Shown: piece by piece, positions 33,701 through 42,122 of the stretch
Layout of the letters: each line of letters begins with the position of its first letter
Numbering within the stretch: the stretch's first letter is position 1
The notes under the pieces: model-generated
What the model was told of the DNA's origin: nothing
Databases searched by the model: none
The model's input: only the letters and a program-made list of their open reading frames with translations
IMG/VR virus record: IMGVR_UViG_3300030110_001912
Span: 1 to 59,530 of that record
Source of the DNA: a virus
Length of the DNA: 59,530 nt
Direction: 5' to 3' (one strand)
Position numbers and translations under genes: made by a program

Positions 33701-34160
33701 AGCACTACCACCGAAACGAGGTCCTAACCCTCAAGGTTTTAATCAAGGAGACGAAATAAAAGTAAAAGGGTTAAAGTTTCGTGCTAGTGGAGATTTAAGT
33801 TATGAAAAAAATATACAACCACAAACAAAAGTAAAAGCTACATATAATGTAAAAGATAAAAAGCTTAAAAATATTAAATTAAAAACAAAAATTGGCGGTG
33901 GAGATTTAAATGTATTTAAGGATAAATTTTCAACTACTGCTAGTTATACTAAAAATTTTAAAAACAAATTAAATGTAGATGTTGGTGCTTACAAAAATAA
34001 ATATGACAAAGGATTGAATATTAGACTAACAAAAAAATTTAGCCAAGGCGATCTATCAGATATTGGTTGCCCTCATCGTGAAAATGGTGTACAAGGAAGT
34101 GATATTAAGGGAGTAAAACCAATACAAGTAAAAGGAAAAAAATTCATTGGTGTTAAATGA
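33687..34160 (+). CDS. Basic beta-repeat protein of unknown function
   Basis: A 157-residue protein starting MRRNKALPPKRGPNPQGFNQ. The middle is made of alternating hydrophobic/charged beta strands (KVKATYNVKDKKLKNIKLKT), and the end carries CPHRENGVQGSD, then IKGVKPIQVKGKKFIGVK. This C-terminal CPHRE...IKGIK...KGxKF pattern is one I recall from marine phage genes beside portals. Probably a minor virion protein; not established. Confidence 0.55.
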   Translation: MRRNKALPPKRGPNPQGFNQGDEIKVKGLKFRASGDLSYEKNIQPQTKVKATYNVKDKKLKNIKLKTKIGGGDLNVFKDKFSTTASYTKNFKNKLNVDVGAYKNKYDKGLNIRLTKKFSQGDLSDIGCPHRENGVQGSDIKGVKPIQVKGKKFIGVK

Positions 34161-34753
34161 TAGATGGGGACTCTAGCGAATACAGTTTCATTAGCGAAGA
34201 AATAGAAAAATTAAATTTAGAAGATGTAGTTTTAACTTGTGAGATTGGTTTACGAAGAGGACTAGGTTCTAAAATAATTATGGATTCTGTTAGAAAAAAA
34301 AAAGTAAAACATTATAGACATATAGCAATAGATCCATACGGTGATTTAGAATACAAACATTACGACAATGCTTTTCCATGTAGAAAGGATTATACGGAAT
34401 TTATGAAAGTAGAAACTGTAAGTGAGTTATCTAAATATACAGAGTTTGCTTTTTTTGAGTTTCCAGATACATATTTTTTTGAAACTATGGATAAAGGTTA
34501 TCCGTTTTCCATAGATAATAAAACAGCTATTCTAGGATTATATTCTGTTGTACATCTTGATGGACCACACACAACGGAGGCTGTTGAAAATGAAATTAAT
34601 TTTTTTATGAAACGAATGGCTGATGAAAGTATTTTAATAATAGATGATTTTAATGAATTAAAAATTCAATCAATAGTCTCTGCTTTGCAAGAAGTTGATT
34701 TTAAAGCAGTGAGAAAAGGAAGCAGAAAATTAATTTTTAAAAGGAGTATATAA
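34157..34753 (+). CDS. Class I SAM-dependent methyltransferase (Methyltransf_24-like)
   Basis: A 198-residue protein. CEIGLRRGLGSKII (about 29-42) is motif I, AIDPYG (about 59-64) is motif II, and SVVHLDGPHTTEAVENEINF (about 129-148) followed by ILIIDDFNE (about 156-164) match the Methyltransf_24 family pattern. Such enzymes usually modify small molecules or sugars, and occur in phage glycan or capsid modification. It sits between portal and holin genes as a likely auxiliary gene, coupled to both by four-base and one-base overlaps. The substrate is unknown. Confidence 0.7.
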   Translation: MIDGDSSEYSFISEEIEKLNLEDVVLTCEIGLRRGLGSKIIMDSVRKKKVKHYRHIAIDPYGDLEYKHYDNAFPCRKDYTEFMKVETVSELSKYTEFAFFEFPDTYFFETMDKGYPFSIDNKTAILGLYSVVHLDGPHTTEAVENEINFFMKRMADESILIIDDFNELKIQSIVSALQEVDFKAVRKGSRKLIFKRSI

Positions 34754-35142
34754 TGGCATTAACAGCATTAATAGGACCAGCAACTAAATTAATAGGAAAA
34801 TTTGTAAGAGATAAAGACAAGGCAGCACAACTAAGTCACGAAATATCTACTATGGCAGAAAAACACGCACAAGAATTAGCTCTTGCTCAAATAAAATTAA
34901 ACACAGAAGAAGCAAAAGGTAATTGGTTTCAATCATCGTGGCGGCCATTGTGCGGTTGGATTTGTGCGTTATCTCTAGGAATAAATTTTATGGTAGCTCC
35001 GATTTGTGCTGGATTTGGTATTACTGTTCCACAAGCGGACATGTCTATCATGATGCCGTTGCTACTTGGCATGTTAGGAATTGGTGGATTACGCAGCCTA
35101 GACAAAATAAAAAAAGTAGACACTAAAGTTATGAAAAAATGA
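34753..35142 (+). CDS. Holin with C-terminal hydrophobic hairpin (GTA_holin_3TM-like)
   Basis: A 129-residue protein: an N-terminal charged helix (about 12-55), then NWFQSSWRPLCGWICALSLG and two to three membrane segments (CGWICALSLGINFMVAPICA and MSIMMPLLLGMLGIGGLRSL), ending in a short Lys-rich tail. This N-helix / GNWFQ-SWRP / TM architecture is that of the 3TM holins first described in gene transfer agents (PF11351-type). It would permeabilise the inner membrane at lysis. A putative endolysin lies about 7 kb downstream. Confidence 0.8.
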   Translation: MALTALIGPATKLIGKFVRDKDKAAQLSHEISTMAEKHAQELALAQIKLNTEEAKGNWFQSSWRPLCGWICALSLGINFMVAPICAGFGITVPQADMSIMMPLLLGMLGIGGLRSLDKIKKVDTKVMKK

Positions 35143-35384
35143 AAAAACGAATACATATAAACCAACATAAAATTAGAAGTAACAAAAAAAATAATACTAA
35201 TGAACAAGTTATTACTGTGAAGACATCAAAAAATAATTATTATGTAGACGAGGTTGAGGTAAAAGGTTTATGTAAGGTTGTCTATAAACCAGATAAACCT
35301 TTATCTTGTGGAGCAAAAGTTTGGATAGAGACAAGCGATGAAGTCATCATGAAAGATAATGATTTTGTTACAAAAATTTTATGA
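35139..35384 (+). CDS. Conserved small phage protein of unknown function
   Basis: An 81-residue protein: HINQHKIRSN, VITVKTSKNNYYVDEVEVKG, VVYKPDKPLSCGAKVWIET. I recall this order (HINQHxI, VITVK, VVYxPxKPLSCGAxVWIET) from many phages of alphaproteobacteria and others, always small and uncharacterised. Predicted beta-rich. Coupled to the holin stop and the methylase start by four-base overlaps. Confidence 0.65.
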   Translation: MKKRIHINQHKIRSNKKNNTNEQVITVKTSKNNYYVDEVEVKGLCKVVYKPDKPLSCGAKVWIETSDEVIMKDNDFVTKIL

Positions 35385-35965
35385 TACCTTTTCCAAATAA
35401 AAAATATAATATTATCTATGCGGATCCACCTTGGTCTTATAAAGTATGGACAGCTAAAGGGGGACATAAATCTGCTTCTGCTCATTACAATGTCATGGAC
35501 ATAGAGGACATTAAAAGTTTACCAGTTCATAAGATTGCCGACAAAGATTGTGTTTTATTTATTTGGGTAACTTTTCCAAATTTAGTTGAAGGAATAGATA
35601 CATTACAAAGTTGGGGATTTACTTATAAAACTTGTGGTTTTGTATGGGTAAAAACAAATAGAAATTATAGTATAAACCAAACTTCTTTTTTACCTACAGA
35701 TTCTTTAGACACCTTTATGGGTTTAGGTTACTGGACAAGAGCTAATTCAGAACTTTGTTTAATAGGAACAAAAGGAAAAATTAGAAGAGAGAATAATTCA
35801 GTTCATCAAATTATTTATGATCCATTAAGAGAACATTCTAGAAAGCCAGATTGCACTAGAGAAAAAATAGTAAAATTAATGGGAGATAAACCAAGAATAG
35901 AATTGTTTGCAAGACGAGAAACAAAGGGTTGGGATGTATGGGGTAATGAAGTATGTATGACATAG
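35381..35965 (+). CDS. MT-A70 family adenine methyltransferase
   Basis: A 194-residue enzyme with IIYADPPWSY (catalytic DPPW at 15-18), HYNVMDIEDIKSLPV, LFIWVTFPNL, CGFVWVKTNR, GYWTRANSELCLIGTKG and PRIELFARRETKGWDVWGNE, the full MT-A70 series seen in phage N6-adenine methylases. It most likely methylates adenine in phage DNA against host restriction. It lies in the late head operon, apart from the cytosine methylase in the early block. Its end overlaps the next gene by 13 bases. Confidence 0.92.
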   Translation: MIPFPNKKYNIIYADPPWSYKVWTAKGGHKSASAHYNVMDIEDIKSLPVHKIADKDCVLFIWVTFPNLVEGIDTLQSWGFTYKTCGFVWVKTNRNYSINQTSFLPTDSLDTFMGLGYWTRANSELCLIGTKGKIRRENNSVHQIIYDPLREHSRKPDCTREKIVKLMGDKPRIELFARRETKGWDVWGNEVCMT

Positions 35966-36135
35966 ATACATTATTAGCTATTAAAAAAATGTTGCAAAAA
36001 GAAATCGAAATAGCAAAAGATAATATTATCTACAGTGTAGACACTTCAGAAAATTTACAGTATGCTAGAGGCAAGCTCAATGCATTAGAGGCATTGCAAC
36101 AGGATATTATGAACCTGCAAAAAGAGGATGAATGA
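35953..36135 (+). CDS. Small helical protein
   Basis: A 60-residue protein (MYDIDTLLAIKKMLQKEIEI...) forming two helices separated by a short turn, with an acidic end. Overlaps both the methylase and GroES-like genes by a few bases. Similar short two-helix proteins are seen upstream of GroES-like genes in marine phages, from memory. The function is unknown. Confidence 0.5.
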   Translation: MYDIDTLLAIKKMLQKEIEIAKDNIIYSVDTSENLQYARGKLNALEALQQDIMNLQKEDE

Positions 36136-36551
36136 AACTTATAAAACCAAAAAAATATGATACATCTGAAAAAAATGCTATCATTCCCAAGGGTACAAAA
36201 CAAACCGAAGAATATCTAAATTTAATTCCTACACCTGTAGGGTATCGTATATTAGTACGACCTTATTCTGGTAAGAAAAAAACAGATGGTGGAATTATAC
36301 TTACTGATCAATCAAAAGAAACCATAGAAATTACTACAGTAGTTGGTTTAGTAATTAAAATGGGGGATATGTGTTATAAAGATACTGAGAGATTTCCTAA
36401 TGGACCATGGTGCAAAGAAGGTCAATTTGTTATCTATGGTCGATATGCTGGAGCTAGATTTAAAACTAAATTTGGTGAACATAGAATTTTAAATGACGAT
36501 GAAATAATAGGTACAATAAAAAAACCTGAAGACATACTTGCACTATTTTAA
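36132..36551 (+). CDS. GroES-like co-chaperonin
   Basis: A 139-residue protein with the Cpn10 core: PTPVGYRILVRPYSGKKKTD (start of the beta barrel), a mobile-loop-like GGIILTDQSKETIEITTVVG, then VIKMGDMCY, CKEGQFVIYGRYAGARFK, and HRILNDDEIIGTI at the end. It would cap host GroEL and help fold the phage coat or other late proteins, as T4 gp31 does. The location just before scaffold and coat genes supports this. The insert around residues 90-100 (DTERFPNGPWC) is typical of phage versions. Confidence 0.85.
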   Translation: MKLIKPKKYDTSEKNAIIPKGTKQTEEYLNLIPTPVGYRILVRPYSGKKKTDGGIILTDQSKETIEITTVVGLVIKMGDMCYKDTERFPNGPWCKEGQFVIYGRYAGARFKTKFGEHRILNDDEIIGTIKKPEDILALF

Positions 36552-36560
36552 GGAGAAATT

Positions 36561-37511
36561 ATGGCACAACAAAAACTAGAATTAAATAGAGATGAAGAAA
36601 AAGTATCTGTTGGAGAAGATGCTTTTGAAGAAAAACAATTAGATGTGGAAAAAGTTTCAGAGGAAAAAGATGTAAAACTTGAAGAAGTAGATTTAGGATA
36701 TACAGATCCAGTAAAAAAAGACACAGAAGCAAAAATAGAAACAAAAGAAGAGAAGACCGCTGAACCAAAATCTAATCTTAATGAAGTATCCGAAAGTGTA
36801 CAAAGAAGAATAGATCAACTTACAAGAAAATACAGAGAAGCAGAAAGAAGAGAAAAAGCTGCTTTAGATTATGCAAAAGGTCTACAAGATAAATATAGTA
36901 AAGCTGAAAAAACAATAAATTCTGTAGATACTAATTATATAAAAGAATTTGATGCACGAATAGATGCACAAAGAGAACAAGTTAAAAGTAATTTAAAAGC
37001 TGCTATTGAGAATAACGATGTAGATAAAATTACGGAAGCTAATGATTTATTAGCTAAATTGTCTGTAGAAAAAGAAAAAGCTAGAATACTAACAGAACAA
37101 AAAAAAGAAGCAGATCAGTCTAAAGAACAACAACAAGAACAACCAAAAATTGAGCAACCAAAAATTGAGCAACCAAGAAAAGAACCTACTGGTAAAGCAA
37201 AAGATTGGGCACAAAAAAATACATGGTTTGGAAAAGACAAAGTCATGACAAGTGCAGCTTATGGAATACATGAAGATTTAATCGCACAAGGGTTTGACCC
37301 AGAGAGTGAAGATTACTATAATGAAATAAATTTCAAGATGAGGGAGTATTTTCCTAATAAGTTTGAAGTAGAACAACGACCTCCACAAACTGTCGCTTCG
37401 GCGGGAAGAAAACAAGAAGGTCGCAGAACTGTGAAGCTCACTCGATCACAGGTAGCAATAGCTAAAAAGTTGGGTGTACCGTTGGAAGAATACGCTAAAT
37501 TTGTAAAATAG
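36561..37511 (+). CDS. Scaffolding protein
   Basis: A 316-residue charged, helical protein with an acidic N-terminal half, a predicted coiled coil (about 75-180), a direct repeat QPKIEQPKIEQP (about 195-206) and a basic C-terminus (RTVKLTRSQVAIAKKLGVPL) suitable for binding coat protein. Position directly ahead of head genes, low hydrophobicity and length fit scaffold proteins of P22-like phages. Preceded by AAGGAG. Confidence 0.75.
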   Translation: MAQQKLELNRDEEKVSVGEDAFEEKQLDVEKVSEEKDVKLEEVDLGYTDPVKKDTEAKIETKEEKTAEPKSNLNEVSESVQRRIDQLTRKYREAERREKAALDYAKGLQDKYSKAEKTINSVDTNYIKEFDARIDAQREQVKSNLKAAIENNDVDKITEANDLLAKLSVEKEKARILTEQKKEADQSKEQQQEQPKIEQPKIEQPRKEPTGKAKDWAQKNTWFGKDKVMTSAAYGIHEDLIAQGFDPESEDYYNEINFKMREYFPNKFEVEQRPPQTVASAGRKQEGRRTVKLTRSQVAIAKKLGVPLEEYAKFVK

Positions 37512-37519
37512 GAGTTACT

Positions 37520-37984
37520 ATGGAAAAAGTAAACAGAGGCTCACGAACATCCGAAGTGAGAGATACTAGAAAAAAACAATGGATGCCTCCGTCAAGTTTG
37601 GATGCACCTCCTGCACCAAGAGGATATAAACATAGGTGGATAAGAACTGAAACTATGGGTCAAGAAGATACAGGTAATGTATCTAAGAAACTTAGAGAAG
37701 GTTGGGAGTTTGTTAGAGCTGAAGAAATTACTAAAGCTATAGGCAAACATGATTATCCAGTTATAAGTGAAGGTAAATATCAGGGGTTAATCGGAGTTGG
37801 TGGGCTCGTGTTGGCGAGAATACCTGAAGAAATAGTTGAACAACGCAAAGAGTATTTTAGTAATAAAACTACTGATCAAATGAAAGCCGTTGACAATGAT
37901 GTTCTAAGGGAACAACGACCAGAGATGCCAATTAATGTTGATAGGCAATCTCGTGTTACTTTTGGTGGTGGTCGTAAACCTTAA
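37520..37984 (+). CDS. Conserved head-region protein
   Basis: A 154-residue protein (MEKVNRGSRTSEVRDTRKKQ) with Pro-rich DAPPAPRGYKHRWIR, REGWEFVRAEE and GVGGLVLARIPEE, and a C-terminal basic GGGRKP. This pattern between scaffold and coat genes recurs in marine P22-like phages. The role is not known; a head assembly or virion component is likely. Confidence 0.6.
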   Translation: MEKVNRGSRTSEVRDTRKKQWMPPSSLDAPPAPRGYKHRWIRTETMGQEDTGNVSKKLREGWEFVRAEEITKAIGKHDYPVISEGKYQGLIGVGGLVLARIPEEIVEQRKEYFSNKTTDQMKAVDNDVLREQRPEMPINVDRQSRVTFGGGRKP

Positions 37985-38029
37985 TTTACAACCACTTTAT
38001 TTTGAACAAGCCTAATAAGGAGATATTTT

Positions 38030-38620
38030 ATGGCGAATGTAAGTGAAAAATTTGGTCTTAGACCATATAAGAATCTTAATGGTGCGTCTTGGAATAATGC
38101 TCAAAATAAATATACCATAGCCTCAAATTACGGAACTGCTATTTTCCAAGGAGACCTTGTAATACCTCATACTGATGGGACTATTAGAAGGCATACTGCT
38201 GGAAACGCAACCCCAGTGCTAGGTGTATTTAATGGAGTATTTTACACAGATCCAACTACTAAGAAACCAACTTTTAGCAATTACTATCCTGGTAGCATAG
38301 TTGCATCAGATATTGTTGCTAATGTAATAGACGACCCTGGCACATTATTTTTAGTTGATGCTGATGAAGCTTTTGCTAGAACTAACTGTTTTATGAACTA
38401 TTCAGTAACAAATGTTACTGGTAGTACAGATACAGGTATTTCAAAAGTTCAATTAGATGTAAGTGCTACTAGTAGCTCATTTACTTTTGCGTTAATGGCT
38501 GTTGACATATGTCAAGATGTAAACAATGAAGATCAAACAACAGCAAACGCAAATATAATTGTGCGTATCAATAACCACTTTTATCAGCCTAATAATCAAG
38601 CTGATACTGGTAAGAATTAA
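38030..38620 (+). CDS. Putative head decoration/stabilisation protein
   Basis: A 196-residue protein starting MANVSEKFGLRPYKNLNG with AAGGAGAT upstream. Beta-rich, with few charged residues, and no enzyme motif. It lies 10 bases before the coat gene, like decoration proteins. The strand pattern (YTIASNYGTAIFQGDLV, LGVFNGVFY) fits a small beta-barrel. Assignment is by position and composition. Confidence 0.55.
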   Translation: MANVSEKFGLRPYKNLNGASWNNAQNKYTIASNYGTAIFQGDLVIPHTDGTIRRHTAGNATPVLGVFNGVFYTDPTTKKPTFSNYYPGSIVASDIVANVIDDPGTLFLVDADEAFARTNCFMNYSVTNVTGSTDTGISKVQLDVSATSSSFTFALMAVDICQDVNNEDQTTANANIIVRINNHFYQPNNQADTGKN

Positions 38621-38630
38621 GGAGTAAATC

Positions 38631-39542
38631 ATGGCAATATCTAGAAGTCAATTAGTCAAAGAGTTAGAGCCTGGTTTAAACGCCTTGTTCGGACTTGAAT
38701 ATAATCGTTACGAAAATGAACATGCAGAAATTTTTGTATCTGAAACCTCTGACAGAGCTTTTGAAGAAGAAGTAATGTTAAGTGGTTTTGGTTCAGCTCC
38801 AGTAAAGTCAGAAGGTGCAAATGTAACTTTTGACCAAGCTACTGAATCATTCACAGCTAGATACACACACGAAACTATCGCAATGGCTTTTGCAATTACT
38901 GAAGAAGCTATTGAAGATAATTTGTATGACAGATTAGCTGGTAGATACACAAGAGCTTTAGCTAGAAGTATGGCTAATACTAAACAAGTGAAAGCTGCTA
39001 ATGTTCTAAATAATGCTTTCAGCAGTAGTTTTACTGGTGGAGATGGTAAAGAGCTTTGTGCTACTGACCATCCTCTAGCTAGTGGCGGAACTCTTGCAAA
39101 TGAGTTAAGTACAGCTGCTGATTTAAGCGAAACATCTTTGGAACAGTCATTAATTGATATAGCTGCTTTCGTAGATGAGAGAGGTTTAAAAATAGCTCTT
39201 CAAGGTGTGAAGTTAATAATTCCAAAAGAATTACAATTCACAGCAGAAAGAATTATGAAATCTCCACAAAGAGTCGGTACTGCTGATAACGACATCAACG
39301 CTATGGCAAACATGGGTATGATCCCACAAGGCTATAGAGTTAATCATTATTTAACAGATACTGATGCTTTCTTCATTATGACAGATGCACCTAACGGACT
39401 TAAACAATTTGTTAGAAGTCCTATTAAGACTGCAATCGAAGGAGACTTTGATTCTGGTAATGTAAGATTTAAAGCAAGAGAAAGATATTCTTTTGGGTTC
39501 TCTGACCCAAGAGGTATTTTCGGCTCACCTGGTGCAGCTTAA
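38631..39542 (+). CDS. Major capsid protein (HK97-fold, Mu gpT-like)
   Basis: A 303-residue protein. MAISRSQLVKELEPGLNALF is followed by YTHETIAMAFAITEEAIEDN (spine region), LARSMANTKQVKAANVLNNAF (spine helix) and DHPLASGGTLANELST; the C-terminal half carries ELQFTAERIMKSPQRVGTAD and a terminal strand FKARERYSFGFSDPRGIFGS. This is the pattern of the Mu-like / marine coat proteins. Followed directly by a strong terminator, consistent with the end of the head operon and high expression. Confidence 0.85.
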   Translation: MAISRSQLVKELEPGLNALFGLEYNRYENEHAEIFVSETSDRAFEEEVMLSGFGSAPVKSEGANVTFDQATESFTARYTHETIAMAFAITEEAIEDNLYDRLAGRYTRALARSMANTKQVKAANVLNNAFSSSFTGGDGKELCATDHPLASGGTLANELSTAADLSETSLEQSLIDIAAFVDERGLKIALQGVKLIIPKELQFTAERIMKSPQRVGTADNDINAMANMGMIPQGYRVNHYLTDTDAFFIMTDAPNGLKQFVRSPIKTAIEGDFDSGNVRFKARERYSFGFSDPRGIFGSPGAA

Positions 39543-39567
39543 TCTCTCTAAATAATCGGTTGATAAG

Positions 39568-39594
39568 AAGGGGTCTTAATGACCCCTTTTTTTT
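39568..39594 (+). terminator. Strong intrinsic terminator after the coat gene
   Basis: AAGGGGTC (39568-39575) pairs with GACCCCTT (39581-39588) around TTAAT, followed by TTTTTT. A perfect 8-bp GC-containing stem with T-tract, 25 bases after the coat stop. Confidence 0.92.
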
Positions 39595-39607
39595 GCTTAA
39601 ACCGAAC

Positions 39608-39655
39608 TGATTCGTATTTTTTACAATTTAGTAATATTACAAAAATGTAGCTTTT
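39608..39655 (+). promoter_or_regulatory. Intergenic motif pair (TGATTCGT, AATGTAGCTTTT)
   Basis: TGATTCGT at 39608-39615 and AATGTAGCTTTT at 39644-39655. The 12-mer is identical, on the opposite strand, to 12382-12371, with GATTCGT ahead of it in both places. It lies between the coat terminator and the next promoter, so it is probably a control element for the small genes downstream. Confidence 0.4.
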
Positions 39656-39676
39656 CTGCACCTTACAAAGTTATAT

Positions 39677-39705
39677 TTGCAAATCTCATCATATTTCATT
39701 ATAAT
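39677..39705 (+). promoter_or_regulatory. Strong sigma70-type promoter
   Basis: TTGCAA (39677-39682), 17-base spacer, TATAAT (39700-39705), a perfect -10. It lies 28 bases before the gene at 39734, which has AAAGGAG. Confidence 0.7.
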
Positions 39706-39733
39706 AATATTATAAACAAAGGAGATTAAAAAA

Positions 39734-39931
39734 ATGACAAAAGAGATGAAAGATAGAATTGCTATGTGGAAAGATATGGCAGATCACTTTAAAAAAGAAA
39801 TAAACTTTTACGAAAATACTAAAGTACCTAATATTGTTGAGCACGTAAAAATAAATAAGGGTTGTTATGAAAAAGTAAAAGCAGAAATAAAACGAATAGA
39901 AAGCCAAATAAATAATCAGGAGATTGCATAA
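39734..39931 (+). CDS. Small coiled-coil protein
   Basis: A 65-residue charged helical protein (MTKEMKDRIAMWKDMADHFK) with a central VEHVKINKG break. Its stop overlaps the next start (TAATG). It forms, with the following gene, an isolated two-gene unit that has its own promoter and terminator within the late region, and so is probably regulated separately. The function is unknown. Confidence 0.6.
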   Translation: MTKEMKDRIAMWKDMADHFKKEINFYENTKVPNIVEHVKINKGCYEKVKAEIKRIESQINNQEIA

Positions 39932-40236
39932 TGACAAACTACATAAATGAGGAAGAACAATTTCCTAGATGGCTTATAGAAGAGCAACTAGCACAACAAA
40001 AGAAAGATGCAAAGTATCTTGTGAAATATAATAAAAGACAAGTAGAAAAAGAAAAACTAATATTAGCATATTTAGAAAAATCTTTAATGTTACCTAAATT
40101 AAGTGCTTATCTAGAAAAACATGGTGGAGGTACTCTTGAAGGCACATTAAATGCTATTGATGAAACTAGAGATAAAATAAGGATGTATAGAAGAGAAGTG
40201 ATGCTTTACGTAAAATATTTAAGGGAGGTAGCATAA
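39931..40236 (+). CDS. Small helical protein
   Basis: A 101-residue helical, Lys/Glu-rich protein (EQLAQQKKDAKYLVKYNKRQ) with a GG-containing turn in the middle. Second gene of the promoter-terminator-bounded pair. It may pair with its neighbour as both are helix-rich with complementary charge; this is inference. Confidence 0.55.
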   Translation: MTNYINEEEQFPRWLIEEQLAQQKKDAKYLVKYNKRQVEKEKLILAYLEKSLMLPKLSAYLEKHGGGTLEGTLNAIDETRDKIRMYRREVMLYVKYLREVA

Positions 40237-40268
40237 TTGGTTAAATAAAAGTTATCATAAACTAAATC

Positions 40269-40300
40269 AAAAGAGGGCTTACATAGTCCTCTTTTTTTTT
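40269..40300 (+). terminator. Intrinsic terminator
   Basis: AAAAGAGG (40269-40276) pairs with CCTCTTTT (40288-40295) around an 11-base loop and continues into a T-tract. It closes the two-gene unit. Confidence 0.85.
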
Positions 40301-40390
40301 GTATACTTTAATTACCAAGAAATTTATAACTGATATAGACTGGCTTGGCAGACACCCTAGAGGACTATATCTTTTACTAGGAGATAAATT

Positions 40391-41509
40391 ATGGCGACAA
40401 CAACTTTCTCAGGTCCTATAAGATCTGAAAATGGTATGAAGCTTATAAGCAAGAATACCACAACAGGAAAAATTAGAGATAGGTCTAGAGGTGATTATCC
40501 TCAAGATTCTAGAAGATATGACTTGTGGGAATACTTTAATCAACTACCAGCATTAAATGGTTATCTTACTGCATCCGAAACTAAAGATTTTGGAAGTATT
40601 GCCGATGGTGATGAAGAGGCAGAAGAGGTTACAGTTACTGGTGCTGCATTAGGAGATTTTGCAGTAGCATCTTTAAGTATCGATAGCACTGATTTAGTAG
40701 TAACAGCTGGAGTAACAGCTGCCAATACAGTTACAGTTGTAGTATTAAACAATACAGGTGGTGCAATAGATTTAGGTTCTGCAACTTTAGCAGTAAGAGT
40801 TTTCAAACAAGGTAATGTTACTTTTGATAAAAATAAAGATTTTGAAGTATTAGGCACTAATATGACTGATGCTTTAGTGGCTTTTCCTACTGCTCACGCA
40901 GGTATGAAAATGACAACGGCAGGTGCTGACCAAGACCAATCTATATTAGCACCTCATTTAGATTCAGGGCAAACTGCTTGGACTGGTGTTTTGTGGGGAA
41001 CAGAAAACTCTATTAGATATGAAACTTCTATAGATATAACTAATATTACAAATGTAAAAGTTTGGGGTGGTTTTAAGTTAACCAATGATCAATTGATAGC
41101 AACTGATGCCGACCAACTATTTTTTAAATTTCAAACTGATGCTACTAATAGTGAAACATTTGCTGATTTTACAAAATTGCATTTTATTCATTCAATTGGT
41201 GGAACAGATTTTATATCACAATTACCAATCACAGTTGCAGCTAATACACAAATACATTTAGTTATTGAAGTAGATGCTAATAGACAAGCTACTATTTTTG
41301 TAAATGGACTACAGTACAATGTAACTAGCACTTCTGGAACTACTGGTACTGCGGTTACAGAAGTAGGACCAAGTCAAGTAGCTACAAAAACAGGTGCTTT
41401 AACTGATGATGTAGATTTTATACCTTATGTAGGAATAGAGGCAGGTGCTGCAGAAGCTAAAACTTTAAATGTTCAATATTTAAGTTGTAGTAGAAATGTT
41501 TTTGAATAG
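40391..41509 (+). CDS. Structural protein with lectin-like domain
   Basis: A 372-residue protein starting MATTTFSGPIRSENGMKLIS, a leader I recall from marine phage head proteins. Middle region (about 70-130) is Thr/Val-rich beta; the C-terminal half contains VWGGFKLTNDQL, then QIHLVIEVDANRQATIFVNG, a pattern like concanavalin/LamG jelly rolls. Likely a head fibre or surface-exposed protein. It starts from TAGGAGATAAATT, the same translation leader as the next gene. Confidence 0.55.
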   Translation: MATTTFSGPIRSENGMKLISKNTTTGKIRDRSRGDYPQDSRRYDLWEYFNQLPALNGYLTASETKDFGSIADGDEEAEEVTVTGAALGDFAVASLSIDSTDLVVTAGVTAANTVTVVVLNNTGGAIDLGSATLAVRVFKQGNVTFDKNKDFEVLGTNMTDALVAFPTAHAGMKMTTAGADQDQSILAPHLDSGQTAWTGVLWGTENSIRYETSIDITNITNVKVWGGFKLTNDQLIATDADQLFFKFQTDATNSETFADFTKLHFIHSIGGTDFISQLPITVAANTQIHLVIEVDANRQATIFVNGLQYNVTSTSGTTGTAVTEVGPSQVATKTGALTDDVDFIPYVGIEAGAAEAKTLNVQYLSCSRNVFE

Positions 41510-41519
41510 GAGATAAATT

Positions 41520-42122
41520 ATGGGTTTACAACTACAAGTTAAATCTTTCAAACCTATTGCAGCCTCAACTACAAGTGTGGCTTCAGCTCAAACTACTGGA
41601 GGTGCAGCCAACTTAACTTTAGCTGGTACGGCTTCAACTTTTAATGGAACTAATACGGCTGCTCTTGTGTCTTTTACCTCAACTGGTAATATTTCAGGTG
41701 TAAATTTTACTATTACAGGTACTGATATAAATGGAGATGCTCAAGAAGAAACAAGAGCTGGTCCTAACAATACTACAGTGTTTTCAAGTAAATTTTTTTT
41801 AACTGTAACACAAATTGCTACATCTGGTGCTGTGGGAACAAACACATCAGCAGGTAATTCTCATCATTGTTTAGGAGCAATATTTTCAGGAGCAAATAGA
41901 GTAAAAGGGTTTAATGCAACTTCTGGAGGAACTGCTAATGCAGAAATAAAGTTTCGTGAAACTTCTGGAGCTGGAACTGTAAAATTCTTTTACTCTTCTG
42001 CGACTACAACACAAGATTATTTAGAACCTTATATACCTGATGAAGGAGTATTATTTAGAGGTGGTTCTTATATTGAGATGGTAAGTGGAAGTGTGGTAGT
42101 AGCTACTGTTTATTATGGATAA
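41520..42122 (+). CDS. Structural protein, beta-rich
   Basis: A 200-residue Thr/Ser/Gly/Ala-rich protein with long low-complexity beta strands (NISGVNFTITGTDINGDAQE) and almost no charged residues in the middle. The same leader AGGAGATAAATT as the preceding gene. Composition fits a virion fibre or decoration protein. No known domain is named. Confidence 0.55.
   Translation: MGLQLQVKSFKPIAASTTSVASAQTTGGAANLTLAGTASTFNGTNTAALVSFTSTGNISGVNFTITGTDINGDAQEETRAGPNNTTVFSSKFFLTVTQIATSGAVGTNTSAGNSHHCLGAIFSGANRVKGFNATSGGTANAEIKFRETSGAGTVKFFYSSATTTQDYLEPYIPDEGVLFRGGSYIEMVSGSVVVATVYYG

Noticed and set aside
37141-37180. Direct repeat coding QPKIEQPKIEQP
   Set aside because: It is a simple in-frame duplication within the scaffold gene, with no wider meaning.
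40311-40390. GC-richer patch (GACTGGCTTGGCAGACACCC) before the lectin-like gene as possible small RNA
   Set aside because: No clear promoter-terminator pair or stable symmetrical hairpin; probably the 5' leader of the gene at 40391.
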